Source: Streptomyces mangrovisoli (GTDB lineage Bacteria > Actinomycetota > Actinomycetes > Streptomycetales > Streptomycetaceae). Taken from it: DNA of 64,000 nucleotides. The notes under the pieces are model-generated. The model saw nothing but the letters and a program-made list of their open reading frames with translations, searched no databases and was not told the origin of the DNA. The position numbers were made by a program, and so were the translations under genes. The DNA is taken from contig NZ_LAVA02000015.1 in assembly GCF_000974985.2 (NCBI RefSeq), forward strand, positions 156,255 through 220,254, read 5' to 3'. Positions 17,888-26,897 of this stretch are shown one piece after another (the stretch's first letter is position 1; the number at the start of each line of letters is the position of its first letter).

Positions 17888-19738
17888 ATGCAGATTCAAG
17901 ACCTTCCGTATCCCGACCCGGGCGTGCCTGACGCCCGTTCGGGACCCCGATTCCTGTGGTGGCTCGGGCGGAACCAGCTGCGCGGCCAGTTCAAGGCGCT
18001 GGCCTGGGGGCTGCTTCATTTCGTCGCCGTCGCCGGGCTGCCGTTCTGCGTGGGTCTCGCCGTGGACGCCGTCGTCCGGCGCTCGGGCGCCGACCTCGCG
18101 TGGAGCGGGGCGCTCATGCTGCTGTGCGGTGTGGCCATCGCGGTGGGCGACACCTTCCTGCACCGGGCCGCGGTCACCAACTGGATCACCGCGGCCGCCC
18201 GTGTCCAGCAGCTGCTGGCCCGCAAGGCCGCGCTGCTGGGGTCCACGCTGACCCGGCGGGTCGCGGCCGGCGAGGTCGTCGCGGTGTCGACCGGCGACGT
18301 CGAGAAGATCGGCTGGTTCGTCGAGGCCGTCTCCCGCTTCACCGCGGCCGCGCTCAGCGTCGTCGTGGTCTGCGTCGCCCTGCTCTGCTACCAGCCCGCG
18401 CTCGGCGTGGTCGTCGCCGTCGGTCTGCCGGTGGTGGCGCTGGCGGCGCTGCCCCTGCTGCCCCGCGCGACCCGGCGCGCCGACGTCCAGCGGGAGAAGG
18501 CGGGCCGCGCCACCGAACTGGCCTCGGACACCGTCGCTGGACTGCGCGTGCTGCGCGGCATCGGCGGCGAGGAACTCTTCCTCGACCGCTACCGCCGCGC
18601 CTCCCAGGAGGTCCGCCAGGCCGCCGTGCGCAGCGCCCGGATGTGGTCGCTGATCTCCGCGGTCCAGGTTCTGCTGCCGGGGCTGCTGCTGATCGGCGTG
18701 GTCTGGTACGGCGTCGGGCTGGCCCGCGAGGGCCGTATCGGCGTCGGCGAACTGGTCACCGTCTACAGCTCGATCATGATGCTGATGTACCCCCTGCGCC
18801 ATTTCGAGGAGATCGCGATGGCCTACTCCTTCTCCCGTCCGTCGGCCAGACGGGCCGCCGGGGTGCTGGCGCTGGAGCGGCCCACCACGACCGGGTCCGA
18901 CCCGGACGCCGAGGTGCCGCACGGCGATCTGCACGACCCGGACACCGGACTGCTGGCGCCCGCCGGGCGGCTGACCGCCGTGGTGTGCGGCGATCCCGAC
19001 GCGGCGGGGGTCCTCGCGGAGCGGCTCGGCGGACACCCCGCCGAGGCGGGCACGTCCGTGCTGCTCGGCGGCGTACCGCTCGACGGACTCCCGCTGGACA
19101 CGGCCCGCACGGCCGTCCTCGTCCAGGACAAGGACCCGGTCCTGCTGTCGGGCACCCTGCGGGAGCTGCTCGACGTGCCCGCGTCCGGTGACGTGGACGC
19201 GCGCGACGCCCTCGCCGCAGCGCAGTGCGACGACGTACTGGAGGCCCTGGTCCAGGGCTCGCTCGACGTCAAGGACCCGATGGACGCCCGTCTCACCGAG
19301 CGCGGCCGCTCCCTCTCGGGCGGCCAGCGCCAGCGGCTCGCCCTGGCCCGCTCGCTGATCACGGACCCGGAGGTCCTGGTGCTCGACGAGCCGACGTCCG
19401 CCGTGGACTCGCACACGGAGGCGCGGATCGCCGAGGGCGTACGGCGGCTGCGCGCCGGGCGCACGACCGTGGTGCTCACCTCCTCGCCGCTGCTCCTGGA
19501 CCGCGCGGACCGGGTGGTCCTCGTCCACGAGGGCGCGGTCGCCGCGGTCGGAGTCCACCGCGAACTGCTGCACACCGAGCCCCGGTACCGCGCCGTGGTG
19601 ACCCGCGAGACGGACGACGAAGCCGCGCACGGCGGCCGTGCGACCGAAGCCGGGCGCGGCGGGCGAGGGACCGAAGCCGCCGGACCTGGCGCCCTGGAAG
19701 AGCTCGACCGGCTGGAACAGATCGAGGAGACCGCATGA
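17888..19738 (+). CDS. ABC exporter subunit with degenerate Walker A
   Basis: The 616-residue half-transporter has a normal six-helix membrane domain to about residue 330. In the ATPase domain the Walker A is replaced by VVCGDPDAAGVLAERL, without the GKS/T, and the switch region reads LTSSPLLLD without His. The signature SLSGGQRQR and Walker B VLVLDEPTS are intact. It is translationally coupled (ATGA overlap) to a partner with the opposite set of defects, so the two should form a heterodimer with one working ATP site. The C-terminus is a charged tail. The exported substrate is unknown. Confidence 0.88.
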   Translation: MQIQDLPYPDPGVPDARSGPRFLWWLGRNQLRGQFKALAWGLLHFVAVAGLPFCVGLAVDAVVRRSGADLAWSGALMLLCGVAIAVGDTFLHRAAVTNWITAAARVQQLLARKAALLGSTLTRRVAAGEVVAVSTGDVEKIGWFVEAVSRFTAAALSVVVVCVALLCYQPALGVVVAVGLPVVALAALPLLPRATRRADVQREKAGRATELASDTVAGLRVLRGIGGEELFLDRYRRASQEVRQAAVRSARMWSLISAVQVLLPGLLLIGVVWYGVGLAREGRIGVGELVTVYSSIMMLMYPLRHFEEIAMAYSFSRPSARRAAGVLALERPTTTGSDPDAEVPHGDLHDPDTGLLAPAGRLTAVVCGDPDAAGVLAERLGGHPAEAGTSVLLGGVPLDGLPLDTARTAVLVQDKDPVLLSGTLRELLDVPASGDVDARDALAAAQCDDVLEALVQGSLDVKDPMDARLTERGRSLSGGQRQRLALARSLITDPEVLVLDEPTSAVDSHTEARIAEGVRRLRAGRTTVVLTSSPLLLDRADRVVLVHEGAVAAVGVHRELLHTEPRYRAVVTRETDDEAAHGGRATEAGRGGRGTEAAGPGALEELDRLEQIEETA

Positions 19739-21516
19739 TCGGCGTGGCGCCACCGGCCTACGACCCCGCCGCCCCCACGACGGCCCACACACTGCCCGTC
19801 GGCTCGCCCGGAACCGTGCGCGCCTACGTGGCCGAACTGCTCCGCCGGCACCGCCGCGCCTTCGCGCTGCTGATCGGCGTGAACACCGTCGCCGTGCTCG
19901 CCTCCATGGCGGGCCCGTGGCTCCTGGGCGACCTGGTCGAACGGCTCTCGGACGGCGCGAAGGAGCTCCGGCTGGGGCCGACCGTCGCCCTGTTCGCACT
20001 GGCCCTCGTCGTCCAGGCGGCCTTCGTGCAGCAGGTGCGGCTGCGCGGGGCGATGCTCGGCGAACGGATGCTCGCCGATCTGCGTGAGGACTTCCTGGTC
20101 CGCGCCGTGGGCCTGCCGCCGGGCGTGCTGGAGCGAGCCGGCACCGGCGACCTGCTGTCCCGCATCACCACCGACATCGACCGGCTGGCCAACGCCATGC
20201 GCGAGGCCGTGCCGCAGCTGACGATCGGCGTGATGTGGGTGGCGCTGCTGCTCGGCGGGCTCGTCGTGACGGCTCCCCCGCTGGCCGCGACGGTGCTGCT
20301 GGCCGCCCCGCTGCTGATCGTCGGCTGCCGCTGGTACTTCCGGCGCGCACCCTCCGCCTACCGCTCCGAGGCCGCCGGCTACGCCGCCGTGGCCGCCGCC
20401 CTGACCGAGACCGTCGACGCGGGCCGCACCGTGGAGGCCCACCGCCTCAGCAACCGCCGCATCCGCCTGTCGGACCAGCGGGTCAAGGAGTGGACGGCGT
20501 GGGAGCGCTACACCCTGTGGCTGCGGTCGGTGCTCTTCCCCGTCGTCAACCTCACCCATACGACCGTTCTCGGCTCGGTCGTGCTCTGCGGCGGCGTGTT
20601 CGTCATCCAGGGGTGGATCGACGTCGGGCAGCTCACGACGGGCGCGCTCCTCGCGCAGATGCTCGTCGAGCCGGTGGGCCTGATCCTGCGCTGGTACGAC
20701 GAGCTCCAGGTGGCCCAGGTGTCCCTGGCGCGGCTGGTCGGCGTGCGGGAGATCGAGCCCGCGGCCGGTGACGAGTCCATGGCCCCCGGCGGACGCCATG
20801 TCCACGCGGACCGGGTGCACTTCGGCTACCGCGAGGGCGTCGACGTGCTGCGCCGGGTGTCCCTGGAGGTCGCCCCCGGCACGCGCATGGCCCTCGTCGG
20901 CCCGTCCGGCGCGGGAAAGTCCACCCTGGGCCGGCTGCTCGCCGGGATCTACGCGCCCCGCGAAGGCCGGGTCACCCTGGGCGGCGCGGAGCTCTCGCGG
21001 ATGCCCGCCGAACGCGTCCGCGCCCATGTCGCCCTGGTCAACCAGGAGCACCACGTGTTCGTCGGCTCCCTGCGCGACAACCTGCTGCTGGCCAGGACCG
21101 CCGCCGGGGACGACGAACTGTGGTCCGCGCTGGCCGCGGTCGACGCGGACGGCTGGGCGCGCGCCCTCGGCGACGGCCTGGACACCGAGGTCGGCTCGGG
21201 CGGCACCGCGCTCACCCCGGCGCAAGCGCAGCAGATCGCGCTGGCCCGGCTGGTGCTGGCCGATCCGCACACGCTGGTCCTGGACGAGGCGACCTCGCTG
21301 CTCGACCCGCGCGCGGCGCGCCATCTGGAGCGTTCGCTGGCCCGGGTGCTGGACGGCCGCACCGTGGTCGCGATCGCCCACCGGCTGCACACCGCGCACG
21401 ACGCCGACGTGATCGCCGTCGTCGAGAACGGCCGGGTGAGCGAGCTCGGCAGCCACGACCGCCTCGTCGAGGCGGACGGCGCCTACGCGGCACTGTGGCG
21501 GTCCTGGCACGGCTGA
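19735..21516 (+). CDS. ABC exporter subunit with degenerate signature motif
   Basis: The 593-residue partner of the preceding gene starts at the ATG of an ATGA overlap. It has six membrane helices and an ATPase domain with intact Walker A (GPSGAGKSTLG), Walker B (TLVLDEATS) and switch His (IAHRLHTAHD). The LSGGQ signature is replaced by LTPAQAQQ. Together with subunit one, only the composite site formed by its own Walker A and the other's LSGGQ can hydrolyse ATP normally. The family exports drugs, peptides or lipids. Confidence 0.9.
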   Translation: MIGVAPPAYDPAAPTTAHTLPVGSPGTVRAYVAELLRRHRRAFALLIGVNTVAVLASMAGPWLLGDLVERLSDGAKELRLGPTVALFALALVVQAAFVQQVRLRGAMLGERMLADLREDFLVRAVGLPPGVLERAGTGDLLSRITTDIDRLANAMREAVPQLTIGVMWVALLLGGLVVTAPPLAATVLLAAPLLIVGCRWYFRRAPSAYRSEAAGYAAVAAALTETVDAGRTVEAHRLSNRRIRLSDQRVKEWTAWERYTLWLRSVLFPVVNLTHTTVLGSVVLCGGVFVIQGWIDVGQLTTGALLAQMLVEPVGLILRWYDELQVAQVSLARLVGVREIEPAAGDESMAPGGRHVHADRVHFGYREGVDVLRRVSLEVAPGTRMALVGPSGAGKSTLGRLLAGIYAPREGRVTLGGAELSRMPAERVRAHVALVNQEHHVFVGSLRDNLLLARTAAGDDELWSALAAVDADGWARALGDGLDTEVGSGGTALTPAQAQQIALARLVLADPHTLVLDEATSLLDPRAARHLERSLARVLDGRTVVAIAHRLHTAHDADVIAVVENGRVSELGSHDRLVEADGAYAALWRSWHG

Positions 21517-21924
21517 CCGGCTCCGGGGCCGGACGGCGGGCGTGGCGCGCGGGGGCCGGCCGGCGAGCGTGCGGCGCGGGAGCCGGACGGCCGGCGTGGC
21601 GCACGGCAACGGGGCCCTGGGGGTGACCCACGAAGGCCGGGCAGCGGGCGGCACACCGAGCGGCGGCGGGACCGTGGGCGTGCGGCGCGGGAGCCGGACG
21701 GCCGGCCCGGCGGGCGGGGGCCGGACGGCGGCCCCGCCGCCGACGCCGGGCCCCGTGCCGTTGCGCGGTCCCGAACCGGGGTGGAAGTCTGGAAGACGGC
21801 ACCGGCTCGGGGAGCGCTTCGTGACCGTACGGTTCGGTGACGGACGCAGCGGGTGCTCCGGCCGTCGTGCGCCCACCCCGGGCCACGCCACGGACGGACC
21901 CTTCCCCACCCTCTGGAGGTTCCC
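21517..21924. other. Gene-free GC-rich region with imperfect repeats
   Basis: These 408 bp consist largely of variations on GCCGGACGGCCGGCG. A 29-bp segment is repeated exactly at 21567-21595 and 21678-21706. I see no convincing gene. The last 30 bp hold the ribosome site of the next gene. Confidence 0.6.
21567..21706. repeat. 29-bp exact direct repeat, 111-bp period
   Basis: The two copies (21567-21595 and 21678-21706) share a core of GCGGCGCGGGAGCCGGACGG. They lie in the low-complexity intergenic stretch after the ABC exporter pair. Confidence 0.65.
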
Positions 21925-22395
21925 GTGAACAGCGTCGACGGATGGGGGGACGACGTCTACCAGCCCGACGGCTCCGAGATTCAGGACGACACGGGGCTGC
22001 TCGACGCCGAGGACACCCTGGAGAACGACGGGGTCGCCGATCCGCTCGATCGCGGCTGGTCGCCGCCGGAACGGCCGTGGGCCGTGGAGCACGACGGGGT
22101 GACGGCCGCGGAGCGGCGGGTGGGCGAGACGCTGGAGCAGCGCCTGGCCGAGGAGCTGCCCGACCTCGCGACACCTGACGGCGACGGCATCGGCGACACC
22201 ACGGGCACCGACGGCGAGGCGCTGGACAACGAGGTGGGCGACACCCGCTCCGGACGGCTGGTGGCTCCGAACGAGGGCGCCCACGAGGAGGAGGACAGCG
22301 CGCTGGTCGCCACCGACGTGGGCATCGACGGCGCGGCCGCCTCCGCGGAGGAGGCCGCCATGCACATCGTCGACGAGGACTACCTCTCCGGCTGA
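21925..22395 (+). CDS. Acidic protein of the DUF5709 type
   Basis: The 156-residue, very acidic protein starts at a GTG with GGAGG 5 bases upstream. Recognisable stretches are YQPDGSEIQDDTGLLDAEDTL, GWSPPERPWAVEHDG and a final MHIVDEDYLSG. From memory these match a small actinobacterial family of unknown function (DUF5709). It has no signal peptide, membrane segment or catalytic motif and is probably soluble and partly disordered. Confidence 0.75.
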   Translation: MNSVDGWGDDVYQPDGSEIQDDTGLLDAEDTLENDGVADPLDRGWSPPERPWAVEHDGVTAAERRVGETLEQRLAEELPDLATPDGDGIGDTTGTDGEALDNEVGDTRSGRLVAPNEGAHEEEDSALVATDVGIDGAAASAEEAAMHIVDEDYLSG

Positions 22396-22432
22396 CCACG
22401 CCCCGCCCGCGAACGGGTCGGTCCGCCGTACG

Positions 22433-22460
22433 GGCGGCGCCCCGCGCGGAAGGCGCCGCC
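22433..22460. terminator. Hairpin between convergent genes
   Basis: GGCGGCGCC and GGCGCCGCC form a perfect 9-bp stem with a 10-base loop, between the stops at 22395 and 22470. Confidence 0.65.
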
Positions 22461-22469
22461 GTGGGGCGC

Positions 22470-23264
22470 TCAGATCACGTTGAGCGCCGCCGCGCAGCCC
22501 AGTCCGCCGAGCAGCATGAAGGCCGGCATCAGCACCTTGAGCTCGACCCAGCTGCCCGCGCGGAACCGCATCGGCTTCGGCGTCCCTATCGGGTACCAGC
22601 GCCTGCGGCCCAGCGGGATCGGCCACAGGATCGGGCAGCCGGATATGGTCAGCGCGTCCCCGATGTCGTGCACCAGGGCACCCAGCACGATGGGCAGGCC
22701 CAGCCACAGGTACTGCTCGCTCGGGCCGGTGAACAGCCAGTGCGAGCCGTTGCCCGGCTTGTCGAGGATGCCCGCGAGGATCCACGCGCTGGTAGCGGCC
22801 AGCAGCCAGACCAGGACGTCGCTGCTGTGGCCGCGCGCCGCCCGCCACAGCAGACCCTCGATGGCCAGCACCATGTGGACGAACAGGATCGCCAGCACCG
22901 CCCAGCGGCCGCCCGCGATCGCCAGCGCGGAGGTGCCCGCGCCGATCAGCACCGCCCACAGCCAGGTGTGCGTGAGGGTGCGGTGCCCGCCCGAGCGACG
23001 AGGGTCGCCCGGCTTGCGGGTCGACTTGTAGGCGGCGTACGAGAGCTTGTCGACGATCTCGCAGATCCACAGCGAGATGGGTCCGAAGGCGCGCGAGATG
23101 GTCGCGGCCTTGTGGTCGAGGTCCGGGGCGAGCGCGGCCCCGGCGCAGATCAGCGCTCCCACCAGCACGACCGGCCACGGCATCGGATGCCCGGCCGCCG
23201 CGGCAGCCGCTCCGACCCCGAGCCAGGCCGCGGCCCCCGACAGTGAGTGTGCTGGTCCCATCAT
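22470..23264 (-). CDS. YdjM-like membrane-bound metal-dependent hydrolase family protein
   Basis: The 264-residue membrane protein has about five hydrophobic segments. It carries the family His/Asp pattern: an early H (GPAHSLSG), APDLDH after the first helices, GGHRTLTHTW in the middle and GALVHDIGDALT near the end. YdjM/LexA-regulated proteins are named metal-dependent hydrolases from these motifs, but the substrate is unknown. Two adjacent ATG codons (23264, 23261) follow a GGGGAA site. It diverges from the helicase gene. Confidence 0.82.
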   Translation of the reverse strand: MMGPAHSLSGAAAWLGVGAAAAAAGHPMPWPVVLVGALICAGAALAPDLDHKAATISRAFGPISLWICEIVDKLSYAAYKSTRKPGDPRRSGGHRTLTHTWLWAVLIGAGTSALAIAGGRWAVLAILFVHMVLAIEGLLWRAARGHSSDVLVWLLAATSAWILAGILDKPGNGSHWLFTGPSEQYLWLGLPIVLGALVHDIGDALTISGCPILWPIPLGRRRWYPIGTPKPMRFRAGSWVELKVLMPAFMLLGGLGCAAALNVI

Positions 23265-23409
23265 GGCCGTTCCCCGCCCCATCCTTCTTGCACCGCTGTC
23301 CAGTTGACCCGGTGCGCCGACGCCGTGCCGGCGGCACAGCGTACCTGTCGTGATCATCCCGTCGGCAGCCGATTCCCCGGTAGGGGAGGACGCCAGGCAA
23401 GATGGGACC

Positions 23410-25923
23410 GTGACCCTCATCGATCAGCTGCCGCCGACCGCCGACCCCGACGCCCTCTACGAAGCCTTCGAGTCGTGGGCACAGGAGCGCGGTCTCACGC
23501 TCTACCCCCACCAGGAGGAGGCGCTGATCGAGGCGGTCTCCGGCGCGAACGTGATCGTGTCGACGCCCACGGGCTCCGGCAAGAGCATGATCGCCGCAGG
23601 TGCACACTTCGCGGCGCTGGCCCGCGACGAGGTCACCTTCTACACCGCGCCGATCAAGGCGCTGGTGTCGGAGAAGTTCTTCGAGCTGTGCAAGCTGTTC
23701 GGCACCGAGAACGTCGGCATGCTCACCGGTGACGCGTCCGTGAACGCCGACGCCCCGGTCATCTGCTGCACCGCTGAGGTGCTGGCGTCGATCGCGCTGC
23801 GCGACGGCAAGCAGGCCGACGTCGGCCAGGTCGTCATGGACGAGTTCCACTTCTACGCCGAGCCGGACCGCGGCTGGGCCTGGCAGATCCCGCTGCTGGA
23901 GCTTCCGCAGGCGCAGTTCGTGCTGATGTCGGCCACCCTCGGCGACGTGTCGTTCTTCGAGAAGGACCTCACGCGCCGCACCGGCCGGCCCACGTCCGTG
24001 GTCCGCTCCGCCACCCGTCCGGTGCCGCTGTCGTACGACTACGAGTTCACGCCGCTGACGGAGACGCTCACCGAGCTGCTGGAGAGCCGGCAGGCGCCAG
24101 TGTACATCGTGCACTTCACCCAGGCGCAGGCGGTGGAGCGGGCGCAGGCGCTGATGAGCATCAACATGTGCACGCGGGAGGAGAAGGACAAGATCGCCGA
24201 GCTGATCGGCAACTTCCGCTTCACTACCAAGTTCGGCCAGAACCTCTCCCGTTACGTCCGGCACGGCATCGGCGTGCATCACGCGGGGATGCTGCCGAAG
24301 TACCGGCGACTGGTGGAAAAGCTCGCGCAGGCCGGTCTGCTGAAGGTCATCTGCGGCACCGACACGCTCGGCGTGGGCGTCAACGTGCCCATCCGCACGG
24401 TGCTGTTCACCGCCCTCACCAAGTACGACGGCAACCGCGTCCGCACCCTGCGCGCCCGGGAGTTCCACCAGATCGCGGGGCGCGCGGGACGCGCGGGCTT
24501 CGACACCGCGGGCTTCGTCGTCGCGCAGGCCCCCGAGCACGTCATCGAGAACGAAAAGGCGCTGGCCAAGGCGGGCGACGACCCGAAGAAGCGCCGCAAG
24601 GTGGTCCGCAAGAAGGCGCCGGAGGGCTTCGTCGCCTGGAGCGAGAACACCTTCGAGAAGCTCATCGCCTCCGAACCGGAGCCGCTGACCTCCCGCTTCC
24701 GGGTCACCCACACCATGCTGCTGTCGGTCATCGCCCGCCCGGGCAACGCGTTCGAGGCGATGCGTCACCTCCTCGAGGACAACCACGAGCCGCGCAAGCA
24801 GCAGTTGCGGCACATCCGCCGGGCGATCGCCATCTACCGCTCGCTGCTGGACGGCGGCATCGTCGAGAAGCTGGACGAGCCCGACGCCGAGGGCCGGATC
24901 GTCCGGCTGACGGTCGACCTCCAGCAGGACTTCGCGCTGAACCAGCCGCTGTCCACGTTCGCGCTCGCCGCGTTCGAGCTGCTGGACCCGGAATCGCCTT
25001 CCTACGCCCTGGACATGGTGTCCCTGGTGGAGTCCACCCTGGACGACCCGAGGCAGATCCTGGCCGCCCAGCAGAACAAGGTGCGCGGTGAGGCCGTCGC
25101 CGCGATGAAGGCGGACGGCGTCGAGTACGAGGAGCGCATGGAGCGGCTCCAGGACATCACCTACCCGAAGCCTCTGGAGGAGTTGCTCTTCCGCGCGTAC
25201 AACACCTACCGCAAGAGCCACCCCTGGGTGGGCGACCACCCGCTGTCGCCGAAGTCCGTGATCCGCGATATGTACGAACGGGCCATGTCCTTCACGGAGT
25301 TGGTGTCGTTCTACGAGCTGGCCCGGACCGAGGGCATCGTCCTGCGCTACCTGGCGAGCGCCTACAAGGCTCTCGACCACACCATCCCCGACGACCTGAA
25401 GTCCGAGGACCTCCAGGACCTGGTCGAGTGGCTCGGCGAGATGGTGCGCCAGGTCGACTCCAGTCTGCTCGACGAGTGGGAGCAGCTGGCCAACCCGGAG
25501 GAGATGACCGCCGAGGAGGCCCAGGAGAAGGCCGACGAGGTCAAGCCGGTCACCACCAACGCCCGCGCCTTCCGGGTGCTCGTACGCAACGCCATGTTCC
25601 GCCGGGTGGAGCTCGCCGCCCTCGACCAGGTCGACCAGCTGGGCGAGATGGACGGCGAGCAGGGCTGGGACGCCGATGCCTGGGGCGAGGCGATGGACAG
25701 GTACTGGGACGAGTACGAGGACCTGGGCACCGGGCCCGACGCCCGCGGCCCGAAGCTGCTGGTGATCCAGGAGGAGCCGCAGAACGGCCTGTGGCGGGTC
25801 CGGCAGATCTTCGACGACCCGAACGGCGACCACGACTGGGGCATCAGCGCGGAGGTCGACCTCGCGGCGTCGGACGCTGAGGGCCGCGCGATCCTCCGCG
25901 TCACCTCCGTCGGCCAGCTCTGA
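23410..25923 (+). CDS. Ski2-like DEAD/DEAH-box helicase with C-terminal DUF3516-type region
   Basis: The 837-residue protein has motif I STPTGSGKS, motif II MDEFH, motif III SATLG, and HHAGMLPKYRR, GTDTLGVGVNVP and QIAGRAGRAG for the second RecA domain. That order and the inserted helical sequences place it with Ski2/Mtr4-type RNA helicases. The C-terminal half (about residues 420-837) matches the DUF3516 region found in actinobacterial members. It probably unwinds RNA in turnover or ribosome processing. I chose the GTG at 23410; an ATG at 23350 would add 20 unlikely residues. Confidence 0.9.
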   Translation: MTLIDQLPPTADPDALYEAFESWAQERGLTLYPHQEEALIEAVSGANVIVSTPTGSGKSMIAAGAHFAALARDEVTFYTAPIKALVSEKFFELCKLFGTENVGMLTGDASVNADAPVICCTAEVLASIALRDGKQADVGQVVMDEFHFYAEPDRGWAWQIPLLELPQAQFVLMSATLGDVSFFEKDLTRRTGRPTSVVRSATRPVPLSYDYEFTPLTETLTELLESRQAPVYIVHFTQAQAVERAQALMSINMCTREEKDKIAELIGNFRFTTKFGQNLSRYVRHGIGVHHAGMLPKYRRLVEKLAQAGLLKVICGTDTLGVGVNVPIRTVLFTALTKYDGNRVRTLRAREFHQIAGRAGRAGFDTAGFVVAQAPEHVIENEKALAKAGDDPKKRRKVVRKKAPEGFVAWSENTFEKLIASEPEPLTSRFRVTHTMLLSVIARPGNAFEAMRHLLEDNHEPRKQQLRHIRRAIAIYRSLLDGGIVEKLDEPDAEGRIVRLTVDLQQDFALNQPLSTFALAAFELLDPESPSYALDMVSLVESTLDDPRQILAAQQNKVRGEAVAAMKADGVEYEERMERLQDITYPKPLEELLFRAYNTYRKSHPWVGDHPLSPKSVIRDMYERAMSFTELVSFYELARTEGIVLRYLASAYKALDHTIPDDLKSEDLQDLVEWLGEMVRQVDSSLLDEWEQLANPEEMTAEEAQEKADEVKPVTTNARAFRVLVRNAMFRRVELAALDQVDQLGEMDGEQGWDADAWGEAMDRYWDEYEDLGTGPDARGPKLLVIQEEPQNGLWRVRQIFDDPNGDHDWGISAEVDLAASDAEGRAILRVTSVGQL

Positions 25924-25943
25924 GCACGGGCCCACCAGCAGCC

Positions 25944-25966
25944 ACAGGCACAGGCACAGGCACAGG
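25944..25966 (+). repeat. ACAGGC hexamer repeat running into a ribosome binding site
   Basis: Nearly four copies of ACAGGC directly precede tesB. The last copy becomes ACAGGAG, which is the ribosome site at 25964-25969, 9 bases from the ATG. Confidence 0.8.
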
Positions 25967-25978
25967 AGAAGCGCACCC

Positions 25979-26845
25979 ATGACGAACCCCGCCGAAAGAC
26001 TCGTCGACCTGCTCGACCTGGAGCAGATCGAGGTCAACATCTTCCGGGGCCGCAGTCCCGAGGAGTCCCTCCAGCGGGTCTTCGGCGGGCAGGTCGCGGG
26101 GCAGGCGATGGTCGCCGCCGGGCGCACGACGGACGGTGAGCGTCCGGTGCACTCGCTGCACGCGTACTTCCTGCGTCCCGGCCGGCCGGGTGTACCGATC
26201 GTGTACCAGGTCGAGCGGGTGCGGGACGGGCGGTCGTTCACCACCCGCCGGGTCACCGCCGTGCAGCAGGGCCGCACGATCTTCAATCTCACCGCCTCCT
26301 TTCACAAGCCTGAGGAAGGGCCGTTCGAGCATCAGCTGCCGCCGGCCCGTGAGGTCCCGGACCCGGAGAGCCTGCCGACGGTGTCCGAGGAGATCCGGGA
26401 GCATCTGGGCGCGCTGCCGGAGCAGTTGGAGCGGATGGCGCGCCGTCAGCCGTTCGACATCCGCTATGTGGACCGGCTGCGCTGGACGGCCGAGGAGGTC
26501 CAGGGCGCGGAGCCGAGGAGCGCGGTGTGGATGCGCGCGGTCGGGCCGCTGGGCGACGATCCGCTGGTCCACACGTGCGCGCTGACCTACGCCAGCGACA
26601 TGACGCTGCTCGACGCGGTGCGCCTGCCGATCGAGCCGCTGTGGGGTCCGCGGTCGTTCGACATGGCCTCGCTGGACCACGCCATGTGGTTCCACCGGCC
26701 GTTCCGGGCGGACGAGTGGTTCCTGTACGACCAGGAGTCGCCGATCGCGACGGGCGGCCGGGGCCTGGCCCGCGGTCGCATCTACGACATCCGGGGACGC
26801 CTTCTCGTATCGGTGGTGCAGGAGGGGCTGTTCCGGCGGGTCTAG
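25979..26845 (+). CDS. tesB: Acyl-CoA thioesterase II
   Basis: The 288-residue double-hotdog protein matches TesB: FRGRSPEESLQRVFGGQVAGQAM near the N-terminus, HSLHAYFLRPGRPGVPIVY, then SLDHAMWFHRPFRADEWFLY and a final RGRIYDIRGRLLVSVVQEGL. TesB enzymes hydrolyse medium and long acyl-CoA to fatty acid and CoA in the cytoplasm. The Asp of SLDHAMWFH and downstream Thr/Gln residues are the usual catalytic set. It follows the helicase gene by 55 bp and may be cotranscribed. Confidence 0.92.
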   Translation: MTNPAERLVDLLDLEQIEVNIFRGRSPEESLQRVFGGQVAGQAMVAAGRTTDGERPVHSLHAYFLRPGRPGVPIVYQVERVRDGRSFTTRRVTAVQQGRTIFNLTASFHKPEEGPFEHQLPPAREVPDPESLPTVSEEIREHLGALPEQLERMARRQPFDIRYVDRLRWTAEEVQGAEPRSAVWMRAVGPLGDDPLVHTCALTYASDMTLLDAVRLPIEPLWGPRSFDMASLDHAMWFHRPFRADEWFLYDQESPIATGGRGLARGRIYDIRGRLLVSVVQEGLFRRV

Positions 26846-26897
26846 CCGCCTGTCGGGCCGCGGTCGGCCACCGGGCGGGACACCGAGTGGAACACCG

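Noticed and set aside
18823..26292. A minus-strand open frame of about 2489 codons
   Set aside because: It runs antisense to the ABC exporter pair, the DUF5709 gene and the helicase gene, all with clear family motifs. Long antisense frames are common in very GC-rich DNA, and its product looks like translated third positions.
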